Positions 48,320 through 58,810 of a stretch of 64,000 bases of DNA are shown here, in pieces. Origin of the DNA: Chromobacterium alticapitis. Its GTDB lineage: Bacteria; Pseudomonadota; Gammaproteobacteria; Burkholderiales; Chromobacteriaceae. Position numbers and translations under genes: made by a program. Location: NCBI RefSeq assembly GCF_002924365.1, contig NZ_PQWB01000051.1:1-64000 (forward strand). The letters are read 5' to 3'. The notes below the pieces were generated by a model. It searched no databases and had not been told where the DNA came from. It saw nothing but the letters and a program-made list of their open reading frames with translations. Numbering within the stretch: the first letter of the stretch is position 1; each line of letters starts with the position of its first letter.

Positions 48320-50254
48320 TCACTCCTGTACGGGTTGAATGGTCTCGATGAGCAGCGTGGCGCCGAGTTCTCGCACCATCTGCTGCACCACCGGATCGTT
48401 TTGCAAACACTCGCGAGCGGCGGCCAGTTGCTCCTGCCGCAGCCGGGCGTCGGTCATGGCCGGGGTTTCCATCCCCAGCTCCTCCACCGTCACCGCGAGT
48501 TCCACCGCATGGCCGAAACGTTCGGCCAGCGCGGCTTTGAGTTTTTCCTGATAATCGCGTCCGCTCATATGGCGGAAGCTCTCCGGCACCGCCAGCTCCA
48601 GCCGGCTCTGGCTCCAGCGCTTCAATACCGCATTATGAGCCAACATGCGCGCCGCGCCGAGCTTGGCGCCGAGCTCGGCCACCAGCCGCTGCCAATCGCC
48701 GTCGAAGCTGTAGCTCGCCGGCTCGTCTTCCAGCGGCGCTTGCATCGCGTAATCCGGCATGTCGTCGCCGCCGGATTGCTGCCACGGCGAGTCCAGCGCC
48801 TCTTCCTCGTCGCGCTCCTCCTCTTCCGGCTCAGGCTCCACGGGCTTGGCCGGCGTCGGCGCGGCCGGACGCGGCTCCGGCCTGGGTTCTATCTTGGCCG
48901 GTTCAAGCGGCCTTGTCTGACTAGGCGCGGGCTCTGGCTCCGGCTTGGCCGGCTCCGGTTCTGTCTTGGACGGCTCCGGCGACGCCTGCCGCGCAGCCGG
49001 TTTCGCCTGATGATTCGCCAGACCCGCGGCCTGCAGCGCGCGCGCGGCCGGCGATATGCCCCGTTCAGCGGGAAGCGATGCGCTGGCCGCCTGCGCGGTG
49101 GCGGCGGCCGGACGCGGAACGGGCTGCGGCGCGGCCGCCCGGGCCGGCGCGGCGCTCTCCGCCGGCGCGTTGGCCGGGTGGAAGGCCAGCATGCGCAACA
49201 GCGTCATATTGAAGCCGGCGTGCTCATCCGGCGCCAGCGCCAGGTCTTTGCGGCCGTGGATGGCGATCTGGTAATACAGTTGCACGTCCTGCGGCGCGAT
49301 GGCGTCGGCCAGCGCGAAGATCGCCTCGCGCTCCGGCTCGTCGTCGGCCAGCGCCGCCGGCACCGTCTGCGCCAACGCCAGTTGCTGCAGCAGCACGGCG
49401 AGCTCGGACAGGGCCGCGTCGAAGCTGACGCCTCTCTCGGCCAGGCTGTCGGCCTCGGCCAGCAGCGCCGGTCCGTCAGCCTCGGCCAGCGCCTGCAGCA
49501 AGGTGAACAGGAAGCGGCGGTCCACCGCGCCCAGCATGGCGCGCACGCCGTCTTCCTTGACCTCGCCCAGGCCATAGGCGATGGCCTGGTCCAGCAGCGA
49601 TTGCGCGTCGCGCATCGAACCCGCCGCGGCGCGGCCCAGCAGCGCTAGCGCCGGCGCTTCGTACTGGATGCCTTCCACATCCAGCATGTGCGCCAGATGG
49701 CTGGACACCTGCTGCGGCGTCATATTGCGCAGGGAAAACTGCAGGCAGCGGCTCAGCACCGTCACCGGCACCTTTTGCGGGTCGGTGGTGGCCAAGATGA
49801 ACTTGACGTGTCCGGGCGGCTCCTCCAGCGTCTTCAGCATCGCGTTGAAGGCGCTCTTGGACAGCATGTGCACTTCGTCGATGATGTAGACCTTGAAGCG
49901 GCCCATGGTCGGCGCATACTGCGCGTTTTCCAGCACTTCGCGGATATTGTCGATGCCGGTGTTGGACGCGGCGTCGATCTCCAGCAGGTCCACGTAGCGG
50001 CCGGCGTCGATCTGGCGGCAGGCCTGGCATTCGCCGCAAGGCTCGGCCGTGGTGCCGGTTTCGCAGTTCAGGCTTTTCGCCAGAATGCGGGCGATGGTGG
50101 TCTTGCCCACCCCTCGGGTGCCGGTCAGCAGATAAGCGTGGTGCAGCCGCTGCTCTTTCAGGGCGTTGGAGAGGGCGCGCACCACATGCTCCTGGCCGAC
50201 CAGGTCGGCGAAGCGTTTGGGCCGCCATTTGCGGGCAAGGACTTGATAGCTCAT
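48320..50254 (-). CDS. dnaX: DNA polymerase III subunit gamma/tau
   Basis: DnaX is the clamp-loader ATPase that also ties the polymerase cores and helicase together. The 644 residues contain [15 protein letters not shown], the P-loop [16 protein letters not shown], a four-Cys zinc site in [16 protein letters not shown], and [24 protein letters not shown]. The Pro/Ala-rich region (about 380-500) and the C-terminal tau domain follow. I saw no clear A-AAA-AAG slippage site in the region that codes the linker, so a short gamma form is not evident. An upstream TTG is possible but ATG at 50254 is the family start. Confidence 0.97.
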   Translation of the reverse strand: MSYQVLARKWRPKRFADLVGQEHVVRALSNALKEQRLHHAYLLTGTRGVGKTTIARILAKSLNCETGTTAEPCGECQACRQIDAGRYVDLLEIDAASNTGIDNIREVLENAQYAPTMGRFKVYIIDEVHMLSKSAFNAMLKTLEEPPGHVKFILATTDPQKVPVTVLSRCLQFSLRNMTPQQVSSHLAHMLDVEGIQYEAPALALLGRAAAGSMRDAQSLLDQAIAYGLGEVKEDGVRAMLGAVDRRFLFTLLQALAEADGPALLAEADSLAERGVSFDAALSELAVLLQQLALAQTVPAALADDEPEREAIFALADAIAPQDVQLYYQIAIHGRKDLALAPDEHAGFNMTLLRMLAFHPANAPAESAAPARAAAPQPVPRPAAATAQAASASLPAERGISPAARALQAAGLANHQAKPAARQASPEPSKTEPEPAKPEPEPAPSQTRPLEPAKIEPRPEPRPAAPTPAKPVEPEPEEEERDEEEALDSPWQQSGGDDMPDYAMQAPLEDEPASYSFDGDWQRLVAELGAKLGAARMLAHNAVLKRWSQSRLELAVPESFRHMSGRDYQEKLKAALAERFGHAVELAVTVEELGMETPAMTDARLRQEQLAAARECLQNDPVVQQMVRELGATLLIETIQPVQE

Positions 50255-50347
50255 GGGGGCGGATTTTAATGGCAATTGCCGCGCAAGGCGACAGGTTTCG
50301 CCGGCGCGGCCGCGAGGGCGGCGCCGGTCGGCATGGCTGGATCGGCC

Positions 50348-51382
50348 TTACTGCGCGGCGGAAGCCGGCTCGGACTGCCGCTGCGCCAGGCCGGCGTAAT
50401 AACGCTGGCGAAGCTGCTCGGCGATTTCCTGCACCGCCTTGGCGTACAGGGTGCTGCGGTTGTAGCGGGTGATGGCGTAGAAGTTATTCAGCCCCAGCCA
50501 GTATTCAGTCACGCCGGGCGAGCTTTCCAGCGAGAACAGCACCGCCGGCACGTCGTCAGCCAGCGGCGCTTGCGCCGCCACGCCCATCTTGCGCAGCTCG
50601 CCCACCGTGTAGTGCAGATTGAATTTGTCGGCCAGCAGCTTGTCGATCTGCGGTCCCGCCACCACGCTGGCCGGCACCACCACATCGTCGCCATGCCTCC
50701 AGCCGAACTGGCTGAAATAGTTGGCCACGCTGCCTATCGCGTCGTGCGGATTGTTCCAGATGTCGCGGTGGCCGTTGCCGTCGAAGTCCACCGCCCACTT
50801 GCGGTAGCTGGACGGCATGAATTGCGGCAAACCCATGGCGCCGGCGTAAGAGCCCTTCAGCGTCAGCGGGTCCTTGCCCTCTTCCTTGGCTAGCAGCAGG
50901 AACTGGGTCAGCTCGCCGCGGAAATACGCCGCGCGGCGCGGGTAGTCGAAGCCTATGGTGGACAAGGCGTCCACCAGGCGGAAGCTGCCGGTGTTGCGGC
51001 CGTAATGGGTTTCCACGCCCAGGATGGCCACGATCACCTCCGGCGCCACGCCGTACTGGCGCTCGGCGCGCGCCAGCGCGTCGGCATTGGCCTGCCAGAA
51101 CGCCGCGCCGTCGGCGATGAGCTTCTCGCTGACGGTGGAGGCTCGGAACTGGTACCACGGCCGCGAGGTGGACGGCTTGTCCAGGATGCGGATGATATTG
51201 GGCTTCAACTCCACATTGGCGAACACCGCCTCCAGCTCGGGACGATTGAACTGGCCGCTGGCCACCTGCTCGTCTATGTAGCGCTGCACGTCGGGACGGC
51301 CCAGGAAGGCGGAATCCGCCCAGCCGGGGAGGGAGACGCAGACGGCGGCGGCCAGGACGGCCAGTTGGTGCATGGTTTTCAT
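50348..51382 (-). CDS. mltB: membrane-bound lytic murein transglycosylase B
   Basis: MltB cuts the MurNAc-GlcNAc bond of peptidoglycan with formation of 1,6-anhydro-MurNAc. The 344 residues begin with a signal peptide (MKTMHQLAVLAAAVCVSLPGWA); there is no lipobox, so it is probably soluble in the periplasm. The catalytic Glu is in IVAILGVETHYGRNTGSF. GSYAGAMGLPQFMPSSY and NGHRDIWNNPHDAIGSVANYF are the family motifs. ATG at 51382 follows AAAGAG. It is 56 bp after hrcA and has a possible own promoter. Confidence 0.95.
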   Translation of the reverse strand: MKTMHQLAVLAAAVCVSLPGWADSAFLGRPDVQRYIDEQVASGQFNRPELEAVFANVELKPNIIRILDKPSTSRPWYQFRASTVSEKLIADGAAFWQANADALARAERQYGVAPEVIVAILGVETHYGRNTGSFRLVDALSTIGFDYPRRAAYFRGELTQFLLLAKEEGKDPLTLKGSYAGAMGLPQFMPSSYRKWAVDFDGNGHRDIWNNPHDAIGSVANYFSQFGWRHGDDVVVPASVVAGPQIDKLLADKFNLHYTVGELRKMGVAAQAPLADDVPAVLFSLESSPGVTEYWLGLNNFYAITRYNRSTLYAKAVQEIAEQLRQRYYAGLAQRQSEPASAAQ

Positions 51383-51394
51383 TTTTTTGCTCTT

Positions 51395-51423
51395 TAAATC
51401 GAAATTCGAGTCTGTCGTGTCAA
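51395..51423 (-). promoter_or_regulatory. possible mltB promoter
   Basis: On the minus strand a perfect TTGACA (51423-51418), 17 bases, then GATTTA (51400-51395). The -10 is weak. It lies 13 bp before the mltB start, so the leader would be very short. Confidence 0.35.
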
Positions 51424-51438
51424 AGGCGAAAACGCGCG

Positions 51439-52458
51439 TCAATCGCGGAAAGACAGCGCGTTGCTGACCAGGCGGGCCGTGATGTCCACGATGGGAATCA
51501 CGCGCTCGTAGGCCATGCGGGTGGGGCCGACCACGCCCAGCGTGCCGACCACCTGGCCGTTGATGCAATATGGCGCGGTCACCACCGAGCATTCGTCCAG
51601 CGTCACCACGCCAGACTCCTCGCCGATGAAAATGTTCACGCCGCTCGCCTCCCTGCCCTGCGCCAGCAGCTTCAAAAGCTCGGTCTTGCGCTCGAACACG
51701 CCGAACAGCTCGCGCAGCCGCGACAGATCGTCCGACAGGTCATGCACCTGCAGCAGGCGCGAACCGCCGGACACCACCACGTTTTCCCCGCTTTGCGCCA
51801 GCGTCTGCTGGCCCAGCTTCACCGCCGCGGCCATCAACTCCGAGATATCGCCCTGCAGCTGCGCAAGCTCGCTCTCCACGCGTTGCGTGACGGCGCTGAG
51901 CCCCTGGCCGGCGTAATGCTGGTTGATGAAATTGCCGGCCTCGATCAGCTCGCCCTGCGTGTAATCGCGCTCAGTGCCCAGCAAGTGGTTCTGCACGTCG
52001 CCGTCCAGCGTCACCAGTATCATCAGCACCCGCCGTTCGGACAGCCGCAGGAACTCTATCTGGCGGAAGGCGACGTCGCTGCGCTGCGGCGTCAGCACCA
52101 CGCCGGCGAAGCTGGTCAGCTCGGACAGCAGCGACGACGCCGCCTGCGCGATGCGCTGCGGGCTGTCCGGCTGCAGGCTGTGCTCCAGCTCGTGCAAAGA
52201 CAGCCGGTCCAGCGGGCGTATGGTCAACAGGCGGTCTACGAACAAGCGGTAGCCGCGCGCAGTGGGCACGCGGCCGGCCGAGGTGTGCGGCGAGGCGATC
52301 AGGCCCATGTTTTCCAGATCGGCCAGCACATTGCGCACGCTGGCCGACGACAGCTCCACGCCCGGCAGAAGAGACAGGGCCTTGGAGGCGACCGGCTGGC
52401 CATCCGCGATATAGCGCTCGATCAGGATCTTGAGCAGATGTTGGGCGCGTTCGTTCAT
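51439..52458 (-). CDS. hrcA: heat-inducible transcription repressor HrcA
   Basis: HrcA represses heat-shock genes by binding CIRCE operators and is kept active by GroEL. The 339 residues start with a winged helix ([29 protein letters not shown]) with [22 protein letters not shown], then an interdomain part and the GAF-like core ending [22 protein letters not shown] at 52458 follows GGGGAC; a preceding ATG is possible. No CIRCE site is visible in the window, so its target (probably groESL) lies elsewhere. It is divergent from recA, 160 bp away. Confidence 0.97.
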   Translation of the reverse strand: MNERAQHLLKILIERYIADGQPVASKALSLLPGVELSSASVRNVLADLENMGLIASPHTSAGRVPTARGYRLFVDRLLTIRPLDRLSLHELEHSLQPDSPQRIAQAASSLLSELTSFAGVVLTPQRSDVAFRQIEFLRLSERRVLMILVTLDGDVQNHLLGTERDYTQGELIEAGNFINQHYAGQGLSAVTQRVESELAQLQGDISELMAAAVKLGQQTLAQSGENVVVSGGSRLLQVHDLSDDLSRLRELFGVFERKTELLKLLAQGREASGVNIFIGEESGVVTLDECSVVTAPYCINGQVVGTLGVVGPTRMAYERVIPIVDITARLVSNALSFRD

Positions 52459-52618
52459 CATGTCCCCATTGTACACATCCTGCACCGCGCCAAAAGGGGG
52501 CGCGGCGCGGCTTTGCTCGCGCGGCATGAAAACGATGGCCGGCAAGCTGCTGTTCGTCCACTGGTTTTCTGCGATAATCGCCCCATTATTGGTCCGACCA
52601 ACCCCATTTGGAGACAGC

Positions 52619-53671
52619 ATGGCTTCCGAAGACAAGAGCAAGGCGCTCGCCGCCGCCCTCTCCCAGATTGAAAAGCAGTTCGGCAAGGGTTCGATCATGC
52701 GCATGAGCGACAACCAGATCAACGAAAACCTGCAGGTGGTCTCCACCGGCTCGCTGACCCTGGACTTGGCGCTTGGCGTCGGCGGCCTGCCGCGCGGCCG
52801 CGTGGTGGAAATCTACGGCCCGGAGTCGTCCGGTAAAACCACCCTGTGTCTGCAAGCCGTGGCCGAGATGCAAAAATTGGGCGGCACCTGCGCCTACATC
52901 GACGCGGAAAACGCGCTGGACCCGCAATATGCGCAAAAGCTGGGCGTCAAGGTCGACGACCTGCTGATCTCGCAGCCGGACACCGGCGAGCAGGCGCTGG
53001 AAATCTGCGACATGCTGGTGCGCTCCAGCGGCGTCGATCTGATCGTGATCGACTCGGTGGCCGCCTTGGTGCCCAAGGCTGAAATCGAAGGCGAAATGGG
53101 CGACAGCCACGTGGGCCTGCAAGCCCGCCTGATGAGCCAGGCGCTGCGCAAGCTGACCGGCAACATCAAGCGCACCAACACTCTGGTGATCTTCATCAAC
53201 CAGATCCGCATGAAGATCGGCGTGATGTTCGGCAACCCGGAAACCACCACCGGCGGCAACGCGCTGAAGTTCTACGCCTCCGTGCGCCTGGACATCCGCC
53301 GCACCGGCGGCATCAAGAAGGGCGAGGAAGTGATCGGCAACGACACCCGCGTCAAAGTGGTGAAGAACAAGGTTTCCCCGCCGTTCCGCCAAGCCGATTT
53401 CGAAATCCTGTACGGCGAGGGCATCTCGCGCCAGGGCGAAATCATCGAGCTGGGCGTCAAGCACGGCTTCATCGACAAGTCCGGCGCCTGGTACGCCTAC
53501 AACGGCCAGAAGATCGGCCAGGGCAAGGACAACACCCGCGAATGGCTGAAGGCCAACCCGGCGATCGCTGAAGAAATCGAGCGCAAGATCCGCGAAGCGG
53601 TGGGCGTGAAGATCGAAATCAACGAAAACCAGGGCGACGAAGAGTTCGCCGACGACGCTCTCGACGCCTGA
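52619..53671 (+). CDS. recA: recombinase RecA
   Basis: RecA forms filaments on single-stranded DNA, catalyses strand exchange and triggers LexA self-cleavage. The 350 residues have the Walker [12 protein letters not shown] (about 66-76), [19 protein letters not shown] (Walker B and loop L1), loop L2 and [15 protein letters not shown]. The acidic tail is [18 protein letters not shown] precedes ATG 52619. I find no CTG-N10-CAG LexA box in the 160 bp upstream, which is worth noting. The stop overlaps the recX start as TGATG. Confidence 0.98.
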   Translation: MASEDKSKALAAALSQIEKQFGKGSIMRMSDNQINENLQVVSTGSLTLDLALGVGGLPRGRVVEIYGPESSGKTTLCLQAVAEMQKLGGTCAYIDAENALDPQYAQKLGVKVDDLLISQPDTGEQALEICDMLVRSSGVDLIVIDSVAALVPKAEIEGEMGDSHVGLQARLMSQALRKLTGNIKRTNTLVIFINQIRMKIGVMFGNPETTTGGNALKFYASVRLDIRRTGGIKKGEEVIGNDTRVKVVKNKVSPPFRQADFEILYGEGISRQGEIIELGVKHGFIDKSGAWYAYNGQKIGQGKDNTREWLKANPAIAEEIERKIREAVGVKIEINENQGDEEFADDALDA

Positions 53672-54129
53672 TGTCGGAGCAAGGCAAAAGCCTGAAGGCG
53701 CGAGCCGCCGAGCTGCTGTCCCGCCGGGAATACACCCGGCAGGAACTGGTTCGGCGGCTCGCGCCTTTTGCGGATAGCCCGGAGCAGCTGGAAACCGCTC
53801 TGGATGAACTGGCCGCGGCCGACTGGCAGTCCGACGACCGCTTCGCCCGCCAGTTCGCGGCGAGCAAGGGCGCCAAGTTCGGCAGCCGCCGCCTCGCCCA
53901 GGAAATGCGCCAGCGCGGCGTGGCCGACGAGGCCATACGCGAGGCATTGTCAGGCCAGGATGATCTGGCCAGCGCGCGCGCCCAATGGCGCAAGAAATTC
54001 GGCTGCCCGCCGGCCGACCCCCAGGAAAAAGCCAAGCAATATCGTTTCCTGGCGCAGCGCGGCTTCCCGGCCGACGTGATCCGCCAGGTCATCGCCGGCG
54101 ACGCCGACGACGACTTCTACGAAGACTGA
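53671..54129 (+). CDS. recX: recombination regulator RecX
   Basis: RecX binds and caps RecA filaments to limit their activity. The 152-residue protein is all-helical with repeated three-helix units, beginning LKARAAELLSRREYTRQELVRRL, then DELAAADWQSDDRFARQFA and RLAQEMRQRGVADEAI. The last part (about 120-145) contains RFLAQRGFPADVIRQVI. Its ATG shares one base with the recA stop (53671), so translation is coupled to recA. Confidence 0.97.
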   Translation: MSEQGKSLKARAAELLSRREYTRQELVRRLAPFADSPEQLETALDELAAADWQSDDRFARQFAASKGAKFGSRRLAQEMRQRGVADEAIREALSGQDDLASARAQWRKKFGCPPADPQEKAKQYRFLAQRGFPADVIRQVIAGDADDDFYED

Positions 54130-54285
54130 GCCATGGCCCCTCGCCGCCAAGCAGCGCCAGCCAAGGCTCGCGGCGGACCGGGGCGGCGCTGCGAAGCGCT
54201 TGCCAGCCAGGCTGCGGCTTGACACAATCGACGGATTCGTCCCGGCATGGCGCCCGGACCAGATTTGGAAAATTGACCCAAAATC

Positions 54286-56919
54286 ATGAAAACTTCTGAA
54301 ATTCGCAAGAAATTCCTGGATTTCTTCGCCTCCAAAGGCCACCAGGTCGTTCCCTCCAGCAGCCTGATCCCGGGCAATGACCCGACTCTGATGTTCACCG
54401 TCGCCGGCATGGTGCAGTTCAAGGACGTGTTCCTGGGCTTCGAGAAGCGCGACTACACCCGCGCCACCACCAGCCAGAAATGCCTGCGCGCGGGCGGCAA
54501 GCACAACGACCTGGAAAACGTCGGCTACACCGCGCGCCACCACACCTTCTTCGAAATGCTGGGCAACTTCAGCTTCGGCGACTACTTCAAGCGCGACGCC
54601 ATCACCTTCGCCTGGGAGTTCCTGACCGGCGAGCAATGGCTGGCCCTGCCCAAAGACAAGCTGATGGTCACGGTGTACGCGTCCGATGACGAAGCCTACG
54701 ACATCTGGCATAAAACCGTCGGCGTGCCGGCCGACAAGATCGTCCGCATCGGCGACAACAAGGGCGCGCCGTACGCGTCCGACAACTTCTGGACCATGGG
54801 CGACACCGGCCCCTGCGGCCCGTGCACCGAGATCTTCTTCGACCACGGCCCGTCCGTCGCCGGCGGCCCTCCGGGCAGCCCGGACGAAGACGGCGACCGC
54901 TTCATGGAGATCTGGAACAACGTCTTCATGCAGTTCAACCGCGACGAAGCCGGCGTGCTGCATCCGCTGCCCAAGCCTTCGGTCGACACCGGCATGGGCC
55001 TGGAGCGCCTGTCCACCGTGCTGCAGCACGTGAAGTCCAACTACGAAACCGACGCGCTGGCCTGCCTGGTGCGCGCCGCCGCCCGCGAAACCGGCGTGCC
55101 GTACAGCCAGGACGTGCCGTCGCTGAAGGTCATCGCCGACCACATCCGCGCCTGTTGCTTCATGATCGCAGACGGCATCCTGCCGTCCAACGAAGGCCGC
55201 GGCTACGTGCTGCGCCGCATCGCCCGCCGCGCCATCCGCCACGGCTACAAGCTGGGTCAGAAGGGTCTGTTCTTCCACAAGATCGTGGCCGACCTGGCCG
55301 CCGAGATGGGCGAAGCCTATCCGGACCTGCTGGAGAAGCAGGCCCAGATCGAAGACGCCATCCGCGCCGAGGAAATCAAGTTCGCCGAAACGCTGGAAAA
55401 CGGCATGGCCCTGGTTGACGCCGCGCTGGAAGGCGGCAAGACCGCGCTGGACGGCGACACCATCTTCAAGCTGTACGACACCTTCGGCTTCCCGGTGGAT
55501 CTGACCGCCGACATCTGCCGCGAGCGCGGCATCCACGCCGACCTGGAAGGTTTCGAGCGCGCGATGGAGGCTCAGCGCGAGCGCGGCCGCGCCGGCTCCA
55601 ACTTCAAGATGAGCGGCAAGATCAGCTATAGCGGCGACGACACCCGCTTCCACGGCTACGACAAGTCCAGCGTGGAAGCCAAGGTGCTGGCGCTGTACAA
55701 GGGCACCGAGCCGGTTGAATCGCTGGCAGCCGGCGACGAAGGCATCGTGGTGCTCGACAACACCGCCTTCTACGCCGAGGGCGGCGGCCAGGTGGGCGAC
55801 GTGGGCGAAATCTCCGCCACCGGCGGCCTGGACGCGCTGTTCGACGTGGCCGACACCCAGAAAATCCAGGGCGCGGTCTTCGGCCACAAGGGCAAGCTGG
55901 CCCGCGGCGCGCTGAAGGTGGGCGATGTGGTCACCGCCACCATCGACCTGCACCAACGCCTGGCCAGCGCCCGCAACCACTCCGCCACCCACCTGCTGCA
56001 CGCGGCGCTGCGCCATGTGCTGGGCAGCCACGTGGCGCAGAAGGGTTCGCTGGTCAACCCGGAACGCACCCGCTTCGACTTCGCCCACGGCGAAGCCGTG
56101 AGCGCCGAGCAGATCGCCGAGCTGGAACGCGTGGTCAACCACGTGATCGCCGCCAACTACGAAGTGAAGGCCGAGCTGATGAGCATGGCCGACGCGCAGA
56201 AATCCGGCGCGATGATGCTGTTTGGCGAGAAGTACGGCGAAGAAGTGCGCGTGCTGACCATGGGAGACTTCTCCGCAGAACTGTGCGGCGGCACCCACGT
56301 CAAGCGCACCGGCGACATCGGCCTGTTCAAGATTGTGGCCGAAGGCGGCGTTGCCGCGGGCGTGCGCCGCATCGAAGCCGTCACCGGCGCGGGCGCCCTG
56401 GCCTACGTCCAGGCCCAGGACGCGCTGATCAAGGAAGCCGCCGGCGCGCTGAAGGCGCAGACCAGCGAGGAAGTGCTGGCCAAGATCGCCGCGCTGCAGG
56501 ACAACGCCAAGGCGCTGGAAAAAGAACTGGCCAAGCTGAAGGGCCAGCTGGCCGCGACCGCCGGCGACAGCCTGGCCGACAGCGCCGCCGTCATCAACGG
56601 CGTCAAGGTGCTAGCCGCCGAACTGCCGGGCGCCGACAATACCGCGCTGCGCGAAACGCTGGACAAGCTGAAGGACAAGCTGGGCTCCGCCGCCATCGTG
56701 CTGGCCGCCAAGGCCGACGGCAAAGTGGCGCTGGTGGCCGGCGTCACCGCCGACCTGACCGGCAAAGTCAAAGCCGGCGAGCTGGTCAACTTCGTCGCCC
56801 AGCAAGTGGGCGGCAAGGGCGGCGGTCGTCCGGACATGGCCCAGGCCGGCGGCACCCAGCCGGAAAACCTGGACTCCGCGCTCAAGGGCGTGGAAGCCTG
56901 GGTGGCCGGCAAGCTGTAA
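54286..56919 (+). CDS. alaS: alanine-tRNA ligase
   Basis: AlaRS charges tRNA-Ala with alanine. The 877 residues are full length. The class II catalytic core is N-terminal with [19 protein letters not shown] and [15 protein letters not shown]. The tRNA recognition part, the editing domain with [16 protein letters not shown] (zinc-type HxxxH) and [17 protein letters not shown], and a coiled C-terminal oligomerisation domain with [14 protein letters not shown] follow. It sits 156 bp after recX. recA-recX-alaS is a common proteobacterial order. Confidence 0.99.
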   Translation: MKTSEIRKKFLDFFASKGHQVVPSSSLIPGNDPTLMFTVAGMVQFKDVFLGFEKRDYTRATTSQKCLRAGGKHNDLENVGYTARHHTFFEMLGNFSFGDYFKRDAITFAWEFLTGEQWLALPKDKLMVTVYASDDEAYDIWHKTVGVPADKIVRIGDNKGAPYASDNFWTMGDTGPCGPCTEIFFDHGPSVAGGPPGSPDEDGDRFMEIWNNVFMQFNRDEAGVLHPLPKPSVDTGMGLERLSTVLQHVKSNYETDALACLVRAAARETGVPYSQDVPSLKVIADHIRACCFMIADGILPSNEGRGYVLRRIARRAIRHGYKLGQKGLFFHKIVADLAAEMGEAYPDLLEKQAQIEDAIRAEEIKFAETLENGMALVDAALEGGKTALDGDTIFKLYDTFGFPVDLTADICRERGIHADLEGFERAMEAQRERGRAGSNFKMSGKISYSGDDTRFHGYDKSSVEAKVLALYKGTEPVESLAAGDEGIVVLDNTAFYAEGGGQVGDVGEISATGGLDALFDVADTQKIQGAVFGHKGKLARGALKVGDVVTATIDLHQRLASARNHSATHLLHAALRHVLGSHVAQKGSLVNPERTRFDFAHGEAVSAEQIAELERVVNHVIAANYEVKAELMSMADAQKSGAMMLFGEKYGEEVRVLTMGDFSAELCGGTHVKRTGDIGLFKIVAEGGVAAGVRRIEAVTGAGALAYVQAQDALIKEAAGALKAQTSEEVLAKIAALQDNAKALEKELAKLKGQLAATAGDSLADSAAVINGVKVLAAELPGADNTALRETLDKLKDKLGSAAIVLAAKADGKVALVAGVTADLTGKVKAGELVNFVAQQVGGKGGGRPDMAQAGGTQPENLDSALKGVEAWVAGKL

Positions 56920-56943
56920 GCCGCGTCGCCAGACCCTGACCCC

Positions 56944-56976
56944 AAACGGCCGCATGACTATCATGTGGCCGTTTTT
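56944..56976 (+). terminator. rho-independent terminator of alaS
   Basis: AAACGGCC (56944-56951), an inner CATGA/TCATG stem, GGCCGTTT (56967-56974), then TT and C. It is 24 bp past the alaS stop. Confidence 0.9.
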
Positions 56977-57030
56977 CATTCGGTAACAATCGCGGACCAG
57001 AATAAGCCGGTCCACACCTGGGAGCCTGCC

Positions 57031-57522
57031 ATGAATGCCACGGAATTCCGCCTTGCCGACTGGGACGACCTGCCGGCGGTCTGCCAACTGATTCATCAGG
57101 CCTTCGGCCCGCTGGCCGAGTCTCTGCCCAGCCGTCCCACCGCGCTGGACGAAACCGTGGCCAGCCTGACCGGCCACCTGGCCAGCGGCAGCCAGCTCTT
57201 CCTGGCTTGGCAGGAACAACGGCTGGCCGCCTGCTTGCTGGCCTTGCCGCCTGAAGACGGTTGCGCGGAGATCAAGCGCGTCTGCACGCATCCAGAACTG
57301 CAGGGACGAGGACTTGGCTCCGCCCTGTTCCAGTACGCGGAGAGCCAGCTGCGCCAACAGGGCATACTCAGCGCGCGCCTGGCCACGCGCCGCCGCCTCC
57401 CCGGCAATCTGTTCTTTTATCAGCGCCTGGGCTATCAGGAAATCGCCCGTCAGCCCTACGAGGCAGACATCGACGACGAACGCGTGACGATGAGCAAACA
57501 GCTGGCGGTGCAGGCCTTGTGA
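57031..57522 (+). CDS. GNAT-family N-acetyltransferase
   Basis: The 163-residue protein has the GNAT fold. The acetyl-CoA loop is ELQGRGLGSALFQYAESQLRQQG (Q/RxxGxG/A type, about 91-113), preceded by EIKRVCTHP. FYQRLGYQEIARQPYE near the end is the usual C-terminal motif. Substrate unknown. Start ATG 57031 follows GGGAG; a longer in-frame start at 56965 lies inside the alaS terminator and is unlikely. Confidence 0.9.
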   Translation: MNATEFRLADWDDLPAVCQLIHQAFGPLAESLPSRPTALDETVASLTGHLASGSQLFLAWQEQRLAACLLALPPEDGCAEIKRVCTHPELQGRGLGSALFQYAESQLRQQGILSARLATRRRLPGNLFFYQRLGYQEIARQPYEADIDDERVTMSKQLAVQAL

Positions 57523-58042
57523 TTTCCGCTACTTCTTTGCGATACCCGACTGTAAGTTTGTTTCATATCAAGCCACAAGAAATCAGAGTTTATTAATATA
57601 CGCATGCTTCTTATGGCTTCTCCTTTGTTGTTTGCTTTGACGTCCCCGGGCTTTCACCCGGGGCTTTTTTTTGTTCTCCGCGGCAGCCTGGAAGATCGCG
57701 GGCCTCGCCTGACAAGCCGAGCCTCCTTGCCTCGCCGTCAACAAAACCCATTCAAGACGCGGGCATGCCCCATGGGGCAGCCAGCCCTGGCTACTCGATT
57801 GGCAGAGCCATTTTGCATGTCGTCCTATCCCATGCCCGAGATGCGCAGAGACAGACTAACCGCAGCCCGGATTGGCCAAGGGCCATGCGGCCCATGGACA
57901 AACGGATCGACCACTCAGCAAACGTCAACGGCACCGAGAACTCAAAATCCTCATCGCGCGCCACAATGACAAATGACTTTGCCTTTTGCATACCTGCCTC
58001 CTCCGCTTATAGTGGAAACACGCATCCATGCCGGGGAACGCC
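57523..58042 (+). other. 520-bp intergenic region with strong terminator and possible small RNA
   Basis: No protein gene convinces me here. AT-rich TATTAATAT at 57591-57599 may be a -10 element, but no -35 is clear. A perfect 7-bp GC hairpin with eight T ends at 57672. The short transcript between them (about 65 nt) or the GNAT 3' UTR (about 150 nt) would be ended there. From 57680 to 58042 I see nothing except the upstream region of the next gene. Confidence 0.4.
57644..57672 (+). terminator. strong rho-independent terminator
   Basis: CCCCGGG (57644-57650), loop CTTTCA, CCCGGGG (57657-57663), C and eight T (57665-57672). It lies 122 bp past the GNAT stop. Confidence 0.9.
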
Positions 58043-58810
58043 ATGCGCCTGCCTATGCTCGCCTTGCTTGCCTGCTGTTTCCAGTTGCTGGTCGCCAAAG
58101 CCGATCAGCCCATGCCGGAACTCAATGCCCTGACGGAAAGCCTGCCGCCTCTCAGCTATGAAGAAAACGGCAGCTACAAGGGCTTTTCCAATGAGTTGCT
58201 GCAGATGATGCTGCGCGAAAGCGGCTTGCGCGCAACCATCCAGATCAAGCCGTGGAGCCGGGCGCTGCGCGAGGCCCAGCTCACGCCGAACACCGTGCTC
58301 TATCTGACAGTGCGCACGCCGGAGCGCGAAAACCTATTCAAATGGGTGGGGCCCGCTCTGCCGCTGCCCATAGAAATGTTCAGGCTCAGCGGCTCCCGCA
58401 GCGCGCCTTTCGCGTCGCTGGACCAGGCCCGCCACTCCCTGGTGGCGGTGCCGCGCGATACGCCTGGGCAGAAAATGATGGAAGACCACGGTTTTTCCGA
58501 CAGCCAGAACCTGGTGCTGACCAATGACGAGGCCTTGTCGGTCAAGCTGCTGTATGCGCGCCGGGTGCAATACACGGTGGGCGTCGCCCTGTTCCAGCGC
58601 TACGCTGCGCATCAACAGGGGCAAGACCCTGAGCGGCTGGAGTCGGTACAGGTGCTGGACGACAGCACGCAGTTCTATTTCGCCTTGCAAAAGGACAGCA
58701 AGCCGGAATATGCCGCTCGCTTGCAGGCCGCGCTGGACAAACTAAAACAGGACGGCCGCTATGCCGCCCTGCTGAAACGTTACAGCCATCCCGGCGCCAA
58801 AACCAACTAG
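58043..58810 (+). CDS. family-3 extracellular solute-binding protein
   Basis: The 255-residue periplasmic protein begins with a signal peptide (MRLPMLALLACCFQLLVAKA). The mature domain has LPPLSYEENGSYKGFSNELLQMMLRESG (substrate loop) and the SBP_bac_3 two-lobed layout, with IQIKPWSRALREAQ and RLQAALDKLKQDGRYAALLKRYS at the end. It may bind amino acids, but no transporter genes adjoin, and several orphan members are sensors. GGGGA precedes ATG 58043 by five bases. The stop overlaps the convergent TauE gene by 3 bp (58807-58809). Confidence 0.9.
   Translation: MRLPMLALLACCFQLLVAKADQPMPELNALTESLPPLSYEENGSYKGFSNELLQMMLRESGLRATIQIKPWSRALREAQLTPNTVLYLTVRTPERENLFKWVGPALPLPIEMFRLSGSRSAPFASLDQARHSLVAVPRDTPGQKMMEDHGFSDSQNLVLTNDEALSVKLLYARRVQYTVGVALFQRYAAHQQGQDPERLESVQVLDDSTQFYFALQKDSKPEYAARLQAALDKLKQDGRYAALLKRYSHPGAKTN

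Noticed and set aside
48320-50254. Programmed frameshift in dnaX
   Set aside because: No A-AAA-AAG type slippery run was found in the linker-coding part, so a gamma product by frameshift is not claimed.
53950-56298. 782-residue minus-strand frame across alaS
   Set aside because: Antisense shadow of alaS; composition and lack of a start signal argue against a gene.
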